DNA of 64,000 nucleotides from Bacteroidetes bacterium GWA2_32_17 (GTDB lineage Bacteria; Bacteroidota; Bacteroidia; Bacteroidales; GWA2-32-17): NCBI GenBank assembly GCA_001769035.1, contig MENF01000066.1, positions 1 to 64,000 of the forward strand, read 5' to 3'. Shown piece by piece: positions 17,414 to 26,220 of this stretch (position 1 is its first letter; each line of letters starts with the position of its first letter). The notes under the pieces were generated by a model. It saw only the letters and a program-made list of their open reading frames with translations, ran no database searches and was not told where the DNA came from. The position numbers and the translations under genes were made by a program.

Positions 17414-18379
17414 TTAAACAAACCCTGTTTTTTTTGAAAATGAAATTATTTTATTTGCAAGAACTTCGGCTAATTTTATTTTCGATTCGTGAGTCCAGCC
17501 TGCAGAGTGTGGAGTAATAATTACTTTAGGGTTGTTAAGCAAATAATAAAATGTAGCTGGCATATTGTTTAAATCCATTTTGTCAAATGAAGATTCCTCA
17601 TACTCAATAACATCGAGCCCGGCACCTTTAATTTTTCCTGTGTCTATTGCATTTAAAAGACTTTCTGTTTCAACTACCAGACCACGAGAAGTGTTTATTA
17701 GGTAAATGTTTTTTTTGAATTTATTGATGAATTTACTGTTAACCATGTACTTTGTTTCTTCTGTTAAAGGAACATGCAGGCTAATAATGTCAGAAAGCAT
17801 GAAGATATCGTCTAATGCAACTTCTTTTGTATATCCATCGCTGTAATTTGTTTTATATTTATCGTACGAAATTACATTTGTTTCGAATCCTGAAAGTTTA
17901 TGTGCAAAAGCACTTCCCATGTTTCCGTATCCAATTATTCCAATAGTTTTTCCTTTAATTTCTGTTCCTCTGTTTTCTTCGCGTAACCATCTCCCATTTT
18001 TTATTTCAAAATTCGATTTATTTATATTTGTTAAAAGCGATAACAACAATCCCACAGCTTGTTCGCCAACTGCATCGCGACTGCCTTCGGGAGAGTTTAC
18101 ACATTCAATATTTTTAAATTTAGCAAATTCGGTATCAATACTTTCCAATCCAGAACCAACTCTGCCTATGAATTTAAGTTTTGTTGCTTTCGATAAAATT
18201 TCTTTGTCAAGTGTTAAGCGACTTCTTAAAATAATACCAGTATAATTGCCAATAGTATTTAGTAATTTGTTATAATTAATTTCGGTATCAATTTCACAAT
18301 TAAAGCCACTTGCTTCTAACATTTGTTTTAACAATGGATGCGTTGAATCTATAAAAAGTATTTTGTTCATTGTTTTCAA
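17414..18379 (-). CDS. D-isomer-specific 2-hydroxyacid dehydrogenase (phosphoglycerate dehydrogenase-like)
   Basis: A 321-residue NAD-dependent dehydrogenase, with an optional upstream start (MKTMNK). It has the Rossmann motif GIIGYGNMGSAFA, an N-terminal GRVGSGLESID, then LINTSRGLVVE with the substrate Arg, GLDVIEYEES with the catalytic Glu region, and TPHSAGWT with the catalytic His. This fits 3-phosphoglycerate dehydrogenase-like enzymes of serine biosynthesis, but it lacks an ACT domain and no other serine gene is adjacent, so other 2-hydroxyacids are possible. Confidence 0.85.
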   Translation of the reverse strand: MKTMNKILFIDSTHPLLKQMLEASGFNCEIDTEINYNKLLNTIGNYTGIILRSRLTLDKEILSKATKLKFIGRVGSGLESIDTEFAKFKNIECVNSPEGSRDAVGEQAVGLLLSLLTNINKSNFEIKNGRWLREENRGTEIKGKTIGIIGYGNMGSAFAHKLSGFETNVISYDKYKTNYSDGYTKEVALDDIFMLSDIISLHVPLTEETKYMVNSKFINKFKKNIYLINTSRGLVVETESLLNAIDTGKIKGAGLDVIEYEESSFDKMDLNNMPATFYYLLNNPKVIITPHSAGWTHESKIKLAEVLANKIISFSKKTGFV

Positions 18380-18423
18380 AATTTTAATAAGATGTTTCGA
18401 CTTCGCTCAACATGACAAAAATT

Positions 18424-18972
18424 CTAAATTTTAACATTAGGTCTATCAAAGAATGGGTTTTTTGAAGTTGCCGAAAGCGGTATTCCAAAAGCAATTTTTA
18501 CTTCTTTTCCGAGAAGTTCTAATTTTAATGCCGCTTGTCCAATGCTAAACATTACCCTGTTATCAATATGATGATTTGATGCTACCGAAACCGCAGAACC
18601 AATGGCAATTCCCAAATCATTTGTATTAAAAACGCATGGCATATCTTCGTGTTTCTTTTTTTCGGAACAATTTTTAAAACCACACATTCCGCATTTTTTT
18701 ATATCTTGAGTTTTAATGCGAGTGCCAATAATTAAAATTGCAGGAGAATTTAAAATATTTTCGGCATCGCGGTTAAAAAAATCCATTTTATATTTTTTAC
18801 CTATTCCTTCCATTGTTTCCGAAAGCATTTTAATTGTTTTATCAGTAACAATTGCAATTTCAAGATTATCGTTACCACGTGCTTTAGGAGCTGTTCTAGC
18901 TGCAACTGCCATAAGTTTGGCAACTTTCAGAACTACTTCAGCATTTATTTTATTTTCGTTTATTACAGCCAT
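18424..18972 (-). CDS. DUF2148 ferredoxin-domain protein
   Basis: A 182-residue cytoplasmic protein. It starts with a helical segment VLKVAKLMAVAARTAPKARG, typical of DUF2148. The cysteine cluster CGMCGFKNCSEK with a further Cys in MPCVFN (CxxCxxxxC...C) could hold an iron-sulfur cluster. The C-terminal part, AFGIPLSATSKNPFFDR, is also conserved in the family. Its role is unknown; it often lies near redox genes. It is 44 bp upstream of the dehydrogenase on the same strand, so they may share a transcript. Confidence 0.85.
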   Translation of the reverse strand: MAVINENKINAEVVLKVAKLMAVAARTAPKARGNDNLEIAIVTDKTIKMLSETMEGIGKKYKMDFFNRDAENILNSPAILIIGTRIKTQDIKKCGMCGFKNCSEKKKHEDMPCVFNTNDLGIAIGSAVSVASNHHIDNRVMFSIGQAALKLELLGKEVKIAFGIPLSATSKNPFFDRPNVKI

Positions 18973-19114
18973 TTTTTTTAAAAATTTTATAAAGATAATA
19001 TTTATTAAGAAGTTTCAGGTTTTAGGTTTTTAGTTCTTTGTGTTAAAAAATAACTCAATAAAATAGTAACTTTATAACCAAAAACCATAAACTTTTAAAC
19101 CAAAAACTAAATAA

Positions 19115-20002
19115 CTACTTAACTTCAAGTAACTCAACCTCAAAAACAACCGAAGTATATGCCGGAATAATTCCACTTGACGAACCTTTTTCACCAAAAG
19201 CAAGTGCCGAAGGCATAATAAAAAGTGCGTGGTCGCCTTGTTTCATTTCTCCAATTGCTTCTTCGAGTCCCTTTACCACTTGCCACTCAGTTCCATAAAC
19301 GAATTGAAATGGTTCATTTCGCTTTTTTGTACTATCGAAAATTTTACCGTTTAAAAATCTTCCTTCATAATGTACTGTAATAGTATCACTTACCTCAACT
19401 TTTTTACCATCACCTTTTTTAATATCAATCCTATAAATACCTGTTTGTGATGGATTTGCATTTATTTGTTCGTTTTCTATAAAATGCTTTAATACAGATT
19501 GCTCATATTCGCCAAAACCGCTAACCCAACTTAAAAATTCTTCTTTCCCTTTTTCAAAATTTTCAAATGAAGAAACTGACAACATTTTAATACCAATCTT
19601 AAAAAAACTTTGTGGAGGTATAAATTTTGGCAAAGGAGCTTTTATTGTTTTATAAAAAAACTTATCGGCATCAATATAAAACGAAGCGCTGTCATTTTCC
19701 GAAAGCATTGCAAAACATTCCTGAATTGAACCTCGGAATGGAGGTGGATTATATTTTATACTTCTGATTGCATCGAAAAACAACGAATCGTTTCCTGTAA
19801 AATATTTAATGTGAAATGTTATATAATCGCCATTTTTAGGTTTTTTGGATTTTCTGCTGACTTGAAGTAATTTATAATAAATTCCGTTTGGAGTTTTTTT
19901 GTAATCATCAACTTCCGGCTTGTTTTTGCATGAAAATAAAATAATTATTAGCAAAATAAAAAATGATATGTTTTTTTTTAATAACATCTGAAAAATTAGC
20001 AA
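19115..20002 (-). CDS. FKBP-type peptidyl-prolyl isomerase lipoprotein (two FKBP domains)
   Basis: A 295-residue lipoprotein with a lipobox ILFSC near residue 25. The second ATG, at 19987 (MLLKKN), is an equally good start. A first FKBP-like domain at about 40-150 (GDYITFHIKYF, FRGSIQECFAMLSENDSASF) has lost most active-site residues. The second, at about 195-295, is intact: VHYEGRFLNGKIFDST, WQVVKGLEEAIGEMKQGD, IPSALAFGEKG-like MPSALAFGEKG, IPAYTSVVFEVEL. It should assist folding of envelope or secreted proteins. Confidence 0.9.
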   Translation of the reverse strand: MLIFQMLLKKNISFFILLIIILFSCKNKPEVDDYKKTPNGIYYKLLQVSRKSKKPKNGDYITFHIKYFTGNDSLFFDAIRSIKYNPPPFRGSIQECFAMLSENDSASFYIDADKFFYKTIKAPLPKFIPPQSFFKIGIKMLSVSSFENFEKGKEEFLSWVSGFGEYEQSVLKHFIENEQINANPSQTGIYRIDIKKGDGKKVEVSDTITVHYEGRFLNGKIFDSTKKRNEPFQFVYGTEWQVVKGLEEAIGEMKQGDHALFIMPSALAFGEKGSSSGIIPAYTSVVFEVELLEVK

Positions 20003-20301
20003 TTACAAAACTACATCATTTTATTTTTAAAATTTGATTTTTGTGTTTTGGGATTTTAAATTTGAAATTTGGAATTTGGCACTTGGAATTTGGCACTGGC
20101 TTGGAGCGGTCAGATGGGTTAGGAAATAGACACACAATTTACTACGTACCCATCAGACCGCTTGGAGTTAGTTTGGTATTTGAAATTTGGAATTTTGCAC
20201 TTGGAATTTGAGACTTGGAATTTATTTGTTATAAGTAAGGGTAAAATTATTTTTAAGTGTATTAAAAAAAGAATAATTTTGTACTAACTAACAATTTAGA
20301 T
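20003..20301. other. Intergenic stretch with a 15-bp hairpin and simple repeats
   Basis: AATTTGGAATTTGG-type simple repeats surround an inverted pair, AGCGGTCAGATGGGT (from 20105) and ACCCATCAGACCGCT (to 20162), with one mismatch. GCTTGGAG flanks it on both sides (20098-20105 and 20160-20167), which looks like a small insertion. Confidence 0.5.
20251..20281 (+). promoter_or_regulatory. Candidate promoter of the T9SS cargo operon
   Basis: TAATTTTG at 20274-20281 fits the Bacteroidota TAnnTTTG box, and TTTT lies 19 bases upstream where TTTG is expected. The first start codon is at 20302, so the untranslated leader would be only about 15 bases. Confidence 0.45.
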
Positions 20302-21621
20302 ATGAGAAGAAATATATATTTATTGTTTTTTATTTTCATTTCAATTACTTGTTCAGCCCAGTCAAACTATATGGGGAAATTAGGGTATGGTGTATCACCT
20401 TTGGGGCACCCCGATTTTTCGCAGTTTGGAGCTTTTTTACAGGAAGTTTCAAATACCTGCAACGGTGGAGTTGTTTATGCCAACGGAAGTTGGAGTGATA
20501 CAATAACTAAAAGTGGAAATATTCCAAATTTAAACAACATTATTTGCCAGTTGCAACCCTTACCTTATAACTATGTTGATATGGTAAATTGTGCATGGGC
20601 AACATATCCTCAACTACATTTGGCTGTACCATCAAACCCTACTAATAACTGGACAAATGCTGAAATGAAAAATTTATTTCTTCAAATGCTTATTAATACT
20701 GCCGACTCGCTTCATCCAGCTTATGTTTTTATTGGCAATGAAATAAGCATGTACTGGGAGCAGGATTCGTTGGATTATTTGAATTGGGTTTCATTTTATA
20801 ATCAAGCTTATGATTCTATAAAAGTTCATTCGCCAAATTCAAAAGTAGGAACTACTTTTAATTTTGAACATCTTTCGGGAAATGGAATTTTAACAGGTTG
20901 GAGTACACCATATTGGAATGCCTTTGATATTTTTGATACAAGCAAATTAGATATTATTGGTTTAACAGTTTATCCTTTTTTTAATTACCAACATGCTAAT
21001 GATGTACCTTTAAATTATCTTGACCCGATTTTTTCAAGGATTGGTAATAAGCCAGTTGTTATTGCGGAAACAGGTTGGCCTGGCGATTCTTTAATTGGCT
21101 CATGGTATGCTTCTTCTTTGGAACAAGTTAATTATGTAAATAAAATTTTTAATATAATTTCCGGCAAAAATGTTGAAGTTGTAAACTGGTTATTTTTAAA
21201 TTATTGGATGGAACCATCTGACTCCGCTGTTGTAAAACTTTTTAAAAGCGTAGCTTTACGAGATTCTCTCGGAAATGACAGACCGGCACTTGCAGAATGG
21301 TTATTACATTGTAATAACAATATAGTTAAAGAAAATAATAATTCAGAAGAAATAAGTATTTACCCTAATCCATTCAGCAACTCAACCACTTTAGAAATCA
21401 TTAATAACAAAACACAAAATAATAATTATGATATAACAATATTTGACGTCTTTGGCAAAACTGTTTACCAATCAACCATCAACAAATCCACTCCCCTCTC
21501 CTTTGGAGAGGGGTCGGGGGTGAGGTCAATAATAAATCTTAATTTGCCAAATGGAATTTATTTTTTACAGGTAAAAAGAAATAATTTTTTACAAACTAAA
21601 AAGCTGGAGGTAATAAAATGA
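20302..21621 (+). CDS. Secreted glycosidase-like (clan A) protein with T9SS sorting domain
   Basis: A 439-residue protein with a signal peptide (residues 1-19, ending TCSAQ). The central domain looks like a TIM-barrel glycosidase of clan A: FIGNEISMYW near residue 147 would hold the acid/base Glu and VIAETGWPGD near 256 the nucleophile, similar to GH17 and GH53. Family assignment is tentative. Residues about 350-439 are a type A sorting domain (IYPNPFSNSTTLEI, IFDVFGKTVYQS, LPNGIYFLQV, KKLEVIK) into which STPLSFGEGSGVRS is inserted by a palindromic DNA repeat at 21488-21528. It is the first gene of the operon and overlaps the next by ATGA. Confidence 0.75.
   Translation: MRRNIYLLFFIFISITCSAQSNYMGKLGYGVSPLGHPDFSQFGAFLQEVSNTCNGGVVYANGSWSDTITKSGNIPNLNNIICQLQPLPYNYVDMVNCAWATYPQLHLAVPSNPTNNWTNAEMKNLFLQMLINTADSLHPAYVFIGNEISMYWEQDSLDYLNWVSFYNQAYDSIKVHSPNSKVGTTFNFEHLSGNGILTGWSTPYWNAFDIFDTSKLDIIGLTVYPFFNYQHANDVPLNYLDPIFSRIGNKPVVIAETGWPGDSLIGSWYASSLEQVNYVNKIFNIISGKNVEVVNWLFLNYWMEPSDSAVVKLFKSVALRDSLGNDRPALAEWLLHCNNNIVKENNNSEEISIYPNPFSNSTTLEIINNKTQNNNYDITIFDVFGKTVYQSTINKSTPLSFGEGSGVRSIINLNLPNGIYFLQVKRNNFLQTKKLEVIK
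21488..21528 (+). repeat. CCCTCTCC/GGAGAGGG palindromic repeat inside a coding sequence, copy 1
   Basis: 41 bases with the palindrome CCCCTCTCCTTTGGAGAGGG, followed by TCGGGGGTGAGGTCA. It is translated as part of the sorting domain, between the IYDVFGK and LNLPNGIYFLQ strands. Copies lie at 23386-23426 and 27580-27644 in the same place of paralogous domains, and a diverged copy between genes at 55563-55597. Confidence 0.8.
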
Positions 21622-23519
21622 AAATTTATTTATTTATATTAACAATAAGTATAAATATTTTAAATCATGTTTTTGCTCAAACTACTTACTATGTTAATGG
21701 TAATAATAGCACAGCAAGCGACTATAATTCCGGCACAAGCCCCAGTGCAGCATGGAAGACATTAAGAAGAGCATGCATGGATACTACTACTCCTGCTCCA
21801 GGTGATACAATTATTATAATGCAAGGTATTTACAGAGCATCACTTATTCCTAAGAAATCCGGCAGCCCAGGCAACTATATTACATTTCGTTCTGATACTA
21901 CTTTTAGTACAAAAATAACAGGTATTGTTCTTTTAGATTCAGTTATTGCTGAAGGTGCAATATGGCAACAGGATACTCTTTGGCATCAGTTGGATACCAG
22001 TCTTCACAATGTTTGGAAAATACAATTAGATAGCACTAAACACGGTTATGTTGAAGCATACAGGGATACACAGCGTATGCCTTCCTTTAAAAGTATAGAT
22101 GGAGGTGGCAGTCAACTTCCTTTAGATAGTAGTTATATATACCAAAACCATGTATCCTCAGGCAAAAGCTTTGTTTCCGATTCACTTAATACACTTTTTG
22201 TTTTTCTTGAAGATACTGTAAGTAGCCCTGATATTTATTCATGGTACATCACAAAAAATAATGGAGTTTTTATAAACAACCAATCTTATATTAAAATTCA
22301 AGGGTTTGAAATTGATTCTTTTGCAGAAGTTGGAGTACTTGTACAAGGATGCAATCATATTGCAATTGATAGTGATTCGATTCACCATAACGGAAGAACA
22401 GGCATTGCTATAAACTTCACCAATAGCAATATTTTGGTTACAAATAATGATGTTTCGTACAATGGAATCGGACTCGGATATTCTTCTGGAATTAGTATAT
22501 TCAGAGCAACAAATTCAAGTTTATACATCATTGGAAATAAATCTCATCATAATGCGGATTCTGCAACTTTTAGTTTTAGTCCTTCAGATGGAAATGGATT
22601 TATTATTGATGAATCGGCAGATGTTGGACAAAATGGTGGTTGCACTTTTAAAAATAATGTATCCTATTTTAATCAAGGTTCCGGAATACGTATTCATCGC
22701 AGTAAAAATTGTGAGGTAAAAAATAATACTACATATAAAAATGGTTGTAATGAGATGGATATAGGCGATCAAATAGCACCTGCAACCCTTGCCGATACTT
22801 TAATTTTACTTGATAATATTATTATTGAAAATAATATTTTTTTTGCTAAATCGAACAAATACCCGTTTAGTATGAGTTTTACACATAATTTCGGTTCGAT
22901 TATTTCAAACTTCAATGATTTTTATCGTAATAATGCAATCTCAAATTCTTTGCTTTTTAATATCACTGATTCGTTAAACCTAATGTACATAGGAGTTGAC
23001 AGTATAAGTCAGTTCCAAAACATAACAGGAAATGATATTAATTCATTTGTTGCCGACCCGTTATTAGACTCTATTCTTCATTTGCAATCTATTTCACCAT
23101 GTATTGATACTGGCAATCCAGATTTATATAATGATGGACAAACATGGATTACAGATACTACCGACCAAGACCCTGACGGAACAAGAATGGATATAGGTGC
23201 TTACTATTTTTCGCATTCATCAGGAATTGAGGCTAATATTTTACAAAATAATTCTGTAAATGTTTATCCAAATCCATTCAATGAAACAACTACACTCGAA
23301 ATTAGAAACTGGAAAAATCAGAATTACGATTTAAAAATTTATGATGTTTTTGGCAAAATCGTTTACCAATCAACCATCAACAAATCCACTCCCCTCTCCT
23401 CCGGAGAGGGGTCGGGGGTGAGGTCAGTACTTAATCTTAATTTGCCCAACGGAATTTATCTTTTGCAAATAAAAAGTGATAATTTTGTACAAACTAAAAA
23501 ACTGGAGGTAATAAAATGA
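21618..23519 (+). CDS. Secreted right-handed beta-helix protein with T9SS sorting domain
   Basis: A 633-residue protein with a signal peptide. TYYVNGNNSTASDYNSGTSP and WKTLRRA at the start of the mature part are typical of parallel beta-helix (pectate-lyase-like) surface proteins. The repeat strands run over about residues 200-430 (IKIQGFEID, HIAIDSDSIHHNGRTGIAI, NILVTNNDVSYNG, GIRIHRSKNCEVKNNTTYKNG). Probably it binds or cuts polysaccharide; no catalytic set is clear. Residues about 545-633 are the sorting domain, with the in-frame repeat STPLSSGEGSGVRS at 23386-23426. The ATG overlaps the previous stop (ATGA), with GGAGGT seven bases upstream inside that gene. Confidence 0.8.
   Translation: MKIYLFILTISINILNHVFAQTTYYVNGNNSTASDYNSGTSPSAAWKTLRRACMDTTTPAPGDTIIIMQGIYRASLIPKKSGSPGNYITFRSDTTFSTKITGIVLLDSVIAEGAIWQQDTLWHQLDTSLHNVWKIQLDSTKHGYVEAYRDTQRMPSFKSIDGGGSQLPLDSSYIYQNHVSSGKSFVSDSLNTLFVFLEDTVSSPDIYSWYITKNNGVFINNQSYIKIQGFEIDSFAEVGVLVQGCNHIAIDSDSIHHNGRTGIAINFTNSNILVTNNDVSYNGIGLGYSSGISIFRATNSSLYIIGNKSHHNADSATFSFSPSDGNGFIIDESADVGQNGGCTFKNNVSYFNQGSGIRIHRSKNCEVKNNTTYKNGCNEMDIGDQIAPATLADTLILLDNIIIENNIFFAKSNKYPFSMSFTHNFGSIISNFNDFYRNNAISNSLLFNITDSLNLMYIGVDSISQFQNITGNDINSFVADPLLDSILHLQSISPCIDTGNPDLYNDGQTWITDTTDQDPDGTRMDIGAYYFSHSSGIEANILQNNSVNVYPNPFNETTTLEIRNWKNQNYDLKIYDVFGKIVYQSTINKSTPLSSGEGSGVRSVLNLNLPNGIYLLQIKSDNFVQTKKLEVIK
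23386..23426 (+). repeat. CCCTCTCC/GGAGAGGG palindromic repeat inside a coding sequence, copy 2
   Basis: Same 41-base element as at 21488-21528, with CCGGAGAGG in place of TTGGAGAGG. It occupies the same position in the sorting domain. Confidence 0.8.
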
Positions 23520-25036
23520 AAACAAAAATTATTTTTTTAAACAGCATTTTTTATATTATCAGTAATTTTTCTTTTTCCCAAAACCCTGGCGATTCCATTT
23601 TCTTCTCACCCAATATTCATACTGTAAAAATTTATTTCTCCCAAGCCAATTGGTGGGATTCGCTGGTGATGTATAAACCAATAGATAAAAAAATGCCTGG
23701 CGATGTGGAAATTGACGGAACATATATTAATTCCGTTGGAATTCAGTTTAAAGGGAATTCGTCTTTCAGTAAGGACAGTTTAAAAAACTCTTTCAAGATT
23801 GACTTCAACGAGTTTGTGAGCGGACAGAAATATGACGGGTTGAAAGTCATCAACCTGAACAATGGTGCCAGTGATCCTACGATGATGCGTGAAAAAATAT
23901 TTCTTGATTTCTGCCTTGCAGCAGGCGTTGAAGCACCACGGGCAACATACACTAACCTTTATATCAATGACACACTGTGGGGACTTTATACGCTGATAGA
24001 ACAGGTGAATAAAACATTTTTACAGAATGAATACGGAAACGATGGAGGCAATCTTTTTAAAGGTGACCCATACGGCACACTGGAATGGTTAGGTAGCAAC
24101 CCAGCCAATTATTACCACAGCTATGAACTCAAAACCAATGAAACCGAAAACGATTGGACCGACCTTGTGCATCTCACTGACGAAATAAATAATACTTCTT
24201 CCGTAAATCTTTACGACTCGCTGGAGAATGTTTTAAATACAATTTCGTGGATTGAAGCATGGGCAGCCAATAATATATTCGTAAACCTTGATTCGTATAT
24301 GGGTTCAGGGCATAATTATTATGTTTACCACAATACAGCAACGAATAAATTTGATTTTATTATATGGGATGTTAACGGAACGTTCGGAGCAAATAAACAT
24401 TTTGGGATGAATATTTCTCAACTTGAAAATCTAAGCATACTTTTCATTCCCCCAAGCCCAAGCATCCGTCCATTAAACAAAAGAATGCTTCAGGACACGA
24501 CTTACTTAAATTCTTATATAAACACTGTTTGCAATTATGTGAGCAATTATTATAGCAATGCTTATCTTGACCCGATAATTGATAGTTTGGCAAACCTTAT
24601 ACGTCCTTATGTTTATGCCGACACTAACAAGTTTTATACAAACCAGCAGTTTGAGGATAACATTAATATAAATGTAACGACAGGAACTAATGTAATTCCC
24701 GGATTAAAATCCCTCATCACTAACCGTAGAATCAGTTTAGCTTCTCAACTGGCGACCTATGGATGTTTATTGGGAGTGAACGATATCAGCGAAGAGTCGA
24801 TTTTAGAAATTTATCCTAACCCTTTCAGCGAAACAACCACACTCGAAATTACAAACTGGCAGAATCAGAATTACGATTTAAAAATATATGATGTCTTCGG
24901 CAAATGTGTTTACCAATCTAAAATCCTTAATCAAAAATCCTTAATCCTAAATCTTAATTTGCCTAATGGAATATATTTTTTGCAAGTAAAAGGCAATAAT
25001 TTTATACAAACAAAAAAAATGGAGGTAATAAAATGA
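23516..25036 (+). CDS. Secreted CotH-family protein with T9SS sorting domain
   Basis: A 506-residue protein with a signal peptide (to about FSFSQ). Residues about 30-400 form a CotH kinase-like domain: VGIQFKGNSSF, KNSFKIDFNEF, LNNGASDPTMMREKI, APRATYTNLYINDTLWGLYTLIEQV and DFIIWDVNGTFG. CotH proteins are atypical protein kinases first seen in spore coats; in Bacteroidota they are commonly secreted and poorly characterised. Residues about 425-506 are the sorting domain (IYPNPFSETTTLEI, IYDVFGKCVYQS, LPNGIYFLQV, KKMEVIK), without the palindromic repeat but with a short KILNQKSLILNLN run in its place. Confidence 0.85.
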   Translation: MKTKIIFLNSIFYIISNFSFSQNPGDSIFFSPNIHTVKIYFSQANWWDSLVMYKPIDKKMPGDVEIDGTYINSVGIQFKGNSSFSKDSLKNSFKIDFNEFVSGQKYDGLKVINLNNGASDPTMMREKIFLDFCLAAGVEAPRATYTNLYINDTLWGLYTLIEQVNKTFLQNEYGNDGGNLFKGDPYGTLEWLGSNPANYYHSYELKTNETENDWTDLVHLTDEINNTSSVNLYDSLENVLNTISWIEAWAANNIFVNLDSYMGSGHNYYVYHNTATNKFDFIIWDVNGTFGANKHFGMNISQLENLSILFIPPSPSIRPLNKRMLQDTTYLNSYINTVCNYVSNYYSNAYLDPIIDSLANLIRPYVYADTNKFYTNQQFEDNININVTTGTNVIPGLKSLITNRRISLASQLATYGCLLGVNDISEESILEIYPNPFSETTTLEITNWQNQNYDLKIYDVFGKCVYQSKILNQKSLILNLNLPNGIYFLQVKGNNFIQTKKMEVIK

Positions 25037-26220
25037 AAAACAAATTCTTTTTTACGGCATTATTCTTTGCAATATTTTGGACGGAAAGTTTTGCACAATG
25101 GATTTCTCAAACTTCCGGGACAATTCAGAATTTAAACTCAATATTTGCGACTACTAATTCCTCAGTTTTTACAGTTGGAACATCGGGAACTGGAAGAAAA
25201 ACATCTGATGGTGGTGCAATTTGGAACACTATGAGTTTAGGTGTTACAACCACGCAATATAGTTTACGATTTATAAATTCAACATCGGGATTTACAGCGG
25301 GTGGCTTTCAGGATATTTTGCAAACATCTAATAGTGGTAGCTCATGGACAAACATAGGTGGTGGAATGACTGATCTGTACGATTGTTATTTTACATCTTT
25401 CTCTTCAGGATGGGTTGTTGGTGATATTGAAGTAGGATATGGGTTTCTCTACAATCCTTTCACTTTTAATTTAATTCAGATATCCGCCAATGCGAACAAA
25501 GTGTTACGAGGAATTTATTTTGCAAACAGTACAATAGGTTGGGTACTAGGTGATGGTGGATTAATAATTAAAACCATTAATAGCGGCACAAATTGGACGC
25601 AACAAACATCCGGTACAACAAATCAATTAAATAAAATAATGTTCATAGATGCAAATAATGGAATCGTTGTTGGTAATACCGGAACCATTTTGAAAACAAT
25701 TAACGGAGGAACAAACTGGACTTTATCAACCAGCGGTACAACACTAAACTTAAATGCACTTTATTATGCAGATGCATTAAATATCTGGACTTGTGGTGAT
25801 AACGGAATAATACTTAAAAGTATAGACGGAGGGCTAACATGGTTTATTGAAACATCAGGAACAATAGAAAATCTAAACGCAATTCACGGTATAGGAATAA
25901 CAGATATTTGGGCTTGCGGAAATAATGGGACAATTATTTATCATTCAGGAACTACTTCTGTTTTTGAAAATCAATTACAAACAAATATTTCTGTTTACCC
26001 CAATCCCACAAACGGAGATTTGCGAATTACAATTAATGATAAATGGTTAAAAAATGCAGAACTGAAGATTTTTGATGCCTTCGGCAAAAATGTTTACCAA
26101 TCAAAAATCCTTAATCTTAAATCCTTAATCCTAAATCTTAATTTGCCCAACGGAATTTATTTTTTACAAGTAAAAGGCAATAATTTTTTACAAACTAAAA
26201 AACTGGAGGTAATAAAATGA
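25033..26220 (+). CDS. Secreted YCF48-like beta-propeller protein with T9SS sorting domain
   Basis: A 395-residue protein with a signal peptide (to SFAQ). It has repeated blades of the YCF48/BNR type: WISQTSGTIQNLNSI, TSDGGAIWNTM, TSNSGSSWTNIGGG, KTINSGTNWTQQTSGTTNQL, KTINGGTNWTLSTSGTT and KSIDGGLTWFIETSGT, over residues about 20-310. This predicts a six- to seven-bladed propeller, probably for binding on the cell surface. Residues about 320-395 are the sorting domain (VYPNPTNGDLRITI, IFDAFGKNVYQS, LPNGIYFLQV, KKLEVIK). ATGA overlaps on both sides. Confidence 0.82.
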   Translation: MKNKFFFTALFFAIFWTESFAQWISQTSGTIQNLNSIFATTNSSVFTVGTSGTGRKTSDGGAIWNTMSLGVTTTQYSLRFINSTSGFTAGGFQDILQTSNSGSSWTNIGGGMTDLYDCYFTSFSSGWVVGDIEVGYGFLYNPFTFNLIQISANANKVLRGIYFANSTIGWVLGDGGLIIKTINSGTNWTQQTSGTTNQLNKIMFIDANNGIVVGNTGTILKTINGGTNWTLSTSGTTLNLNALYYADALNIWTCGDNGIILKSIDGGLTWFIETSGTIENLNAIHGIGITDIWACGNNGTIIYHSGTTSVFENQLQTNISVYPNPTNGDLRITINDKWLKNAELKIFDAFGKNVYQSKILNLKSLILNLNLPNGIYFLQVKGNNFLQTKKLEVIK

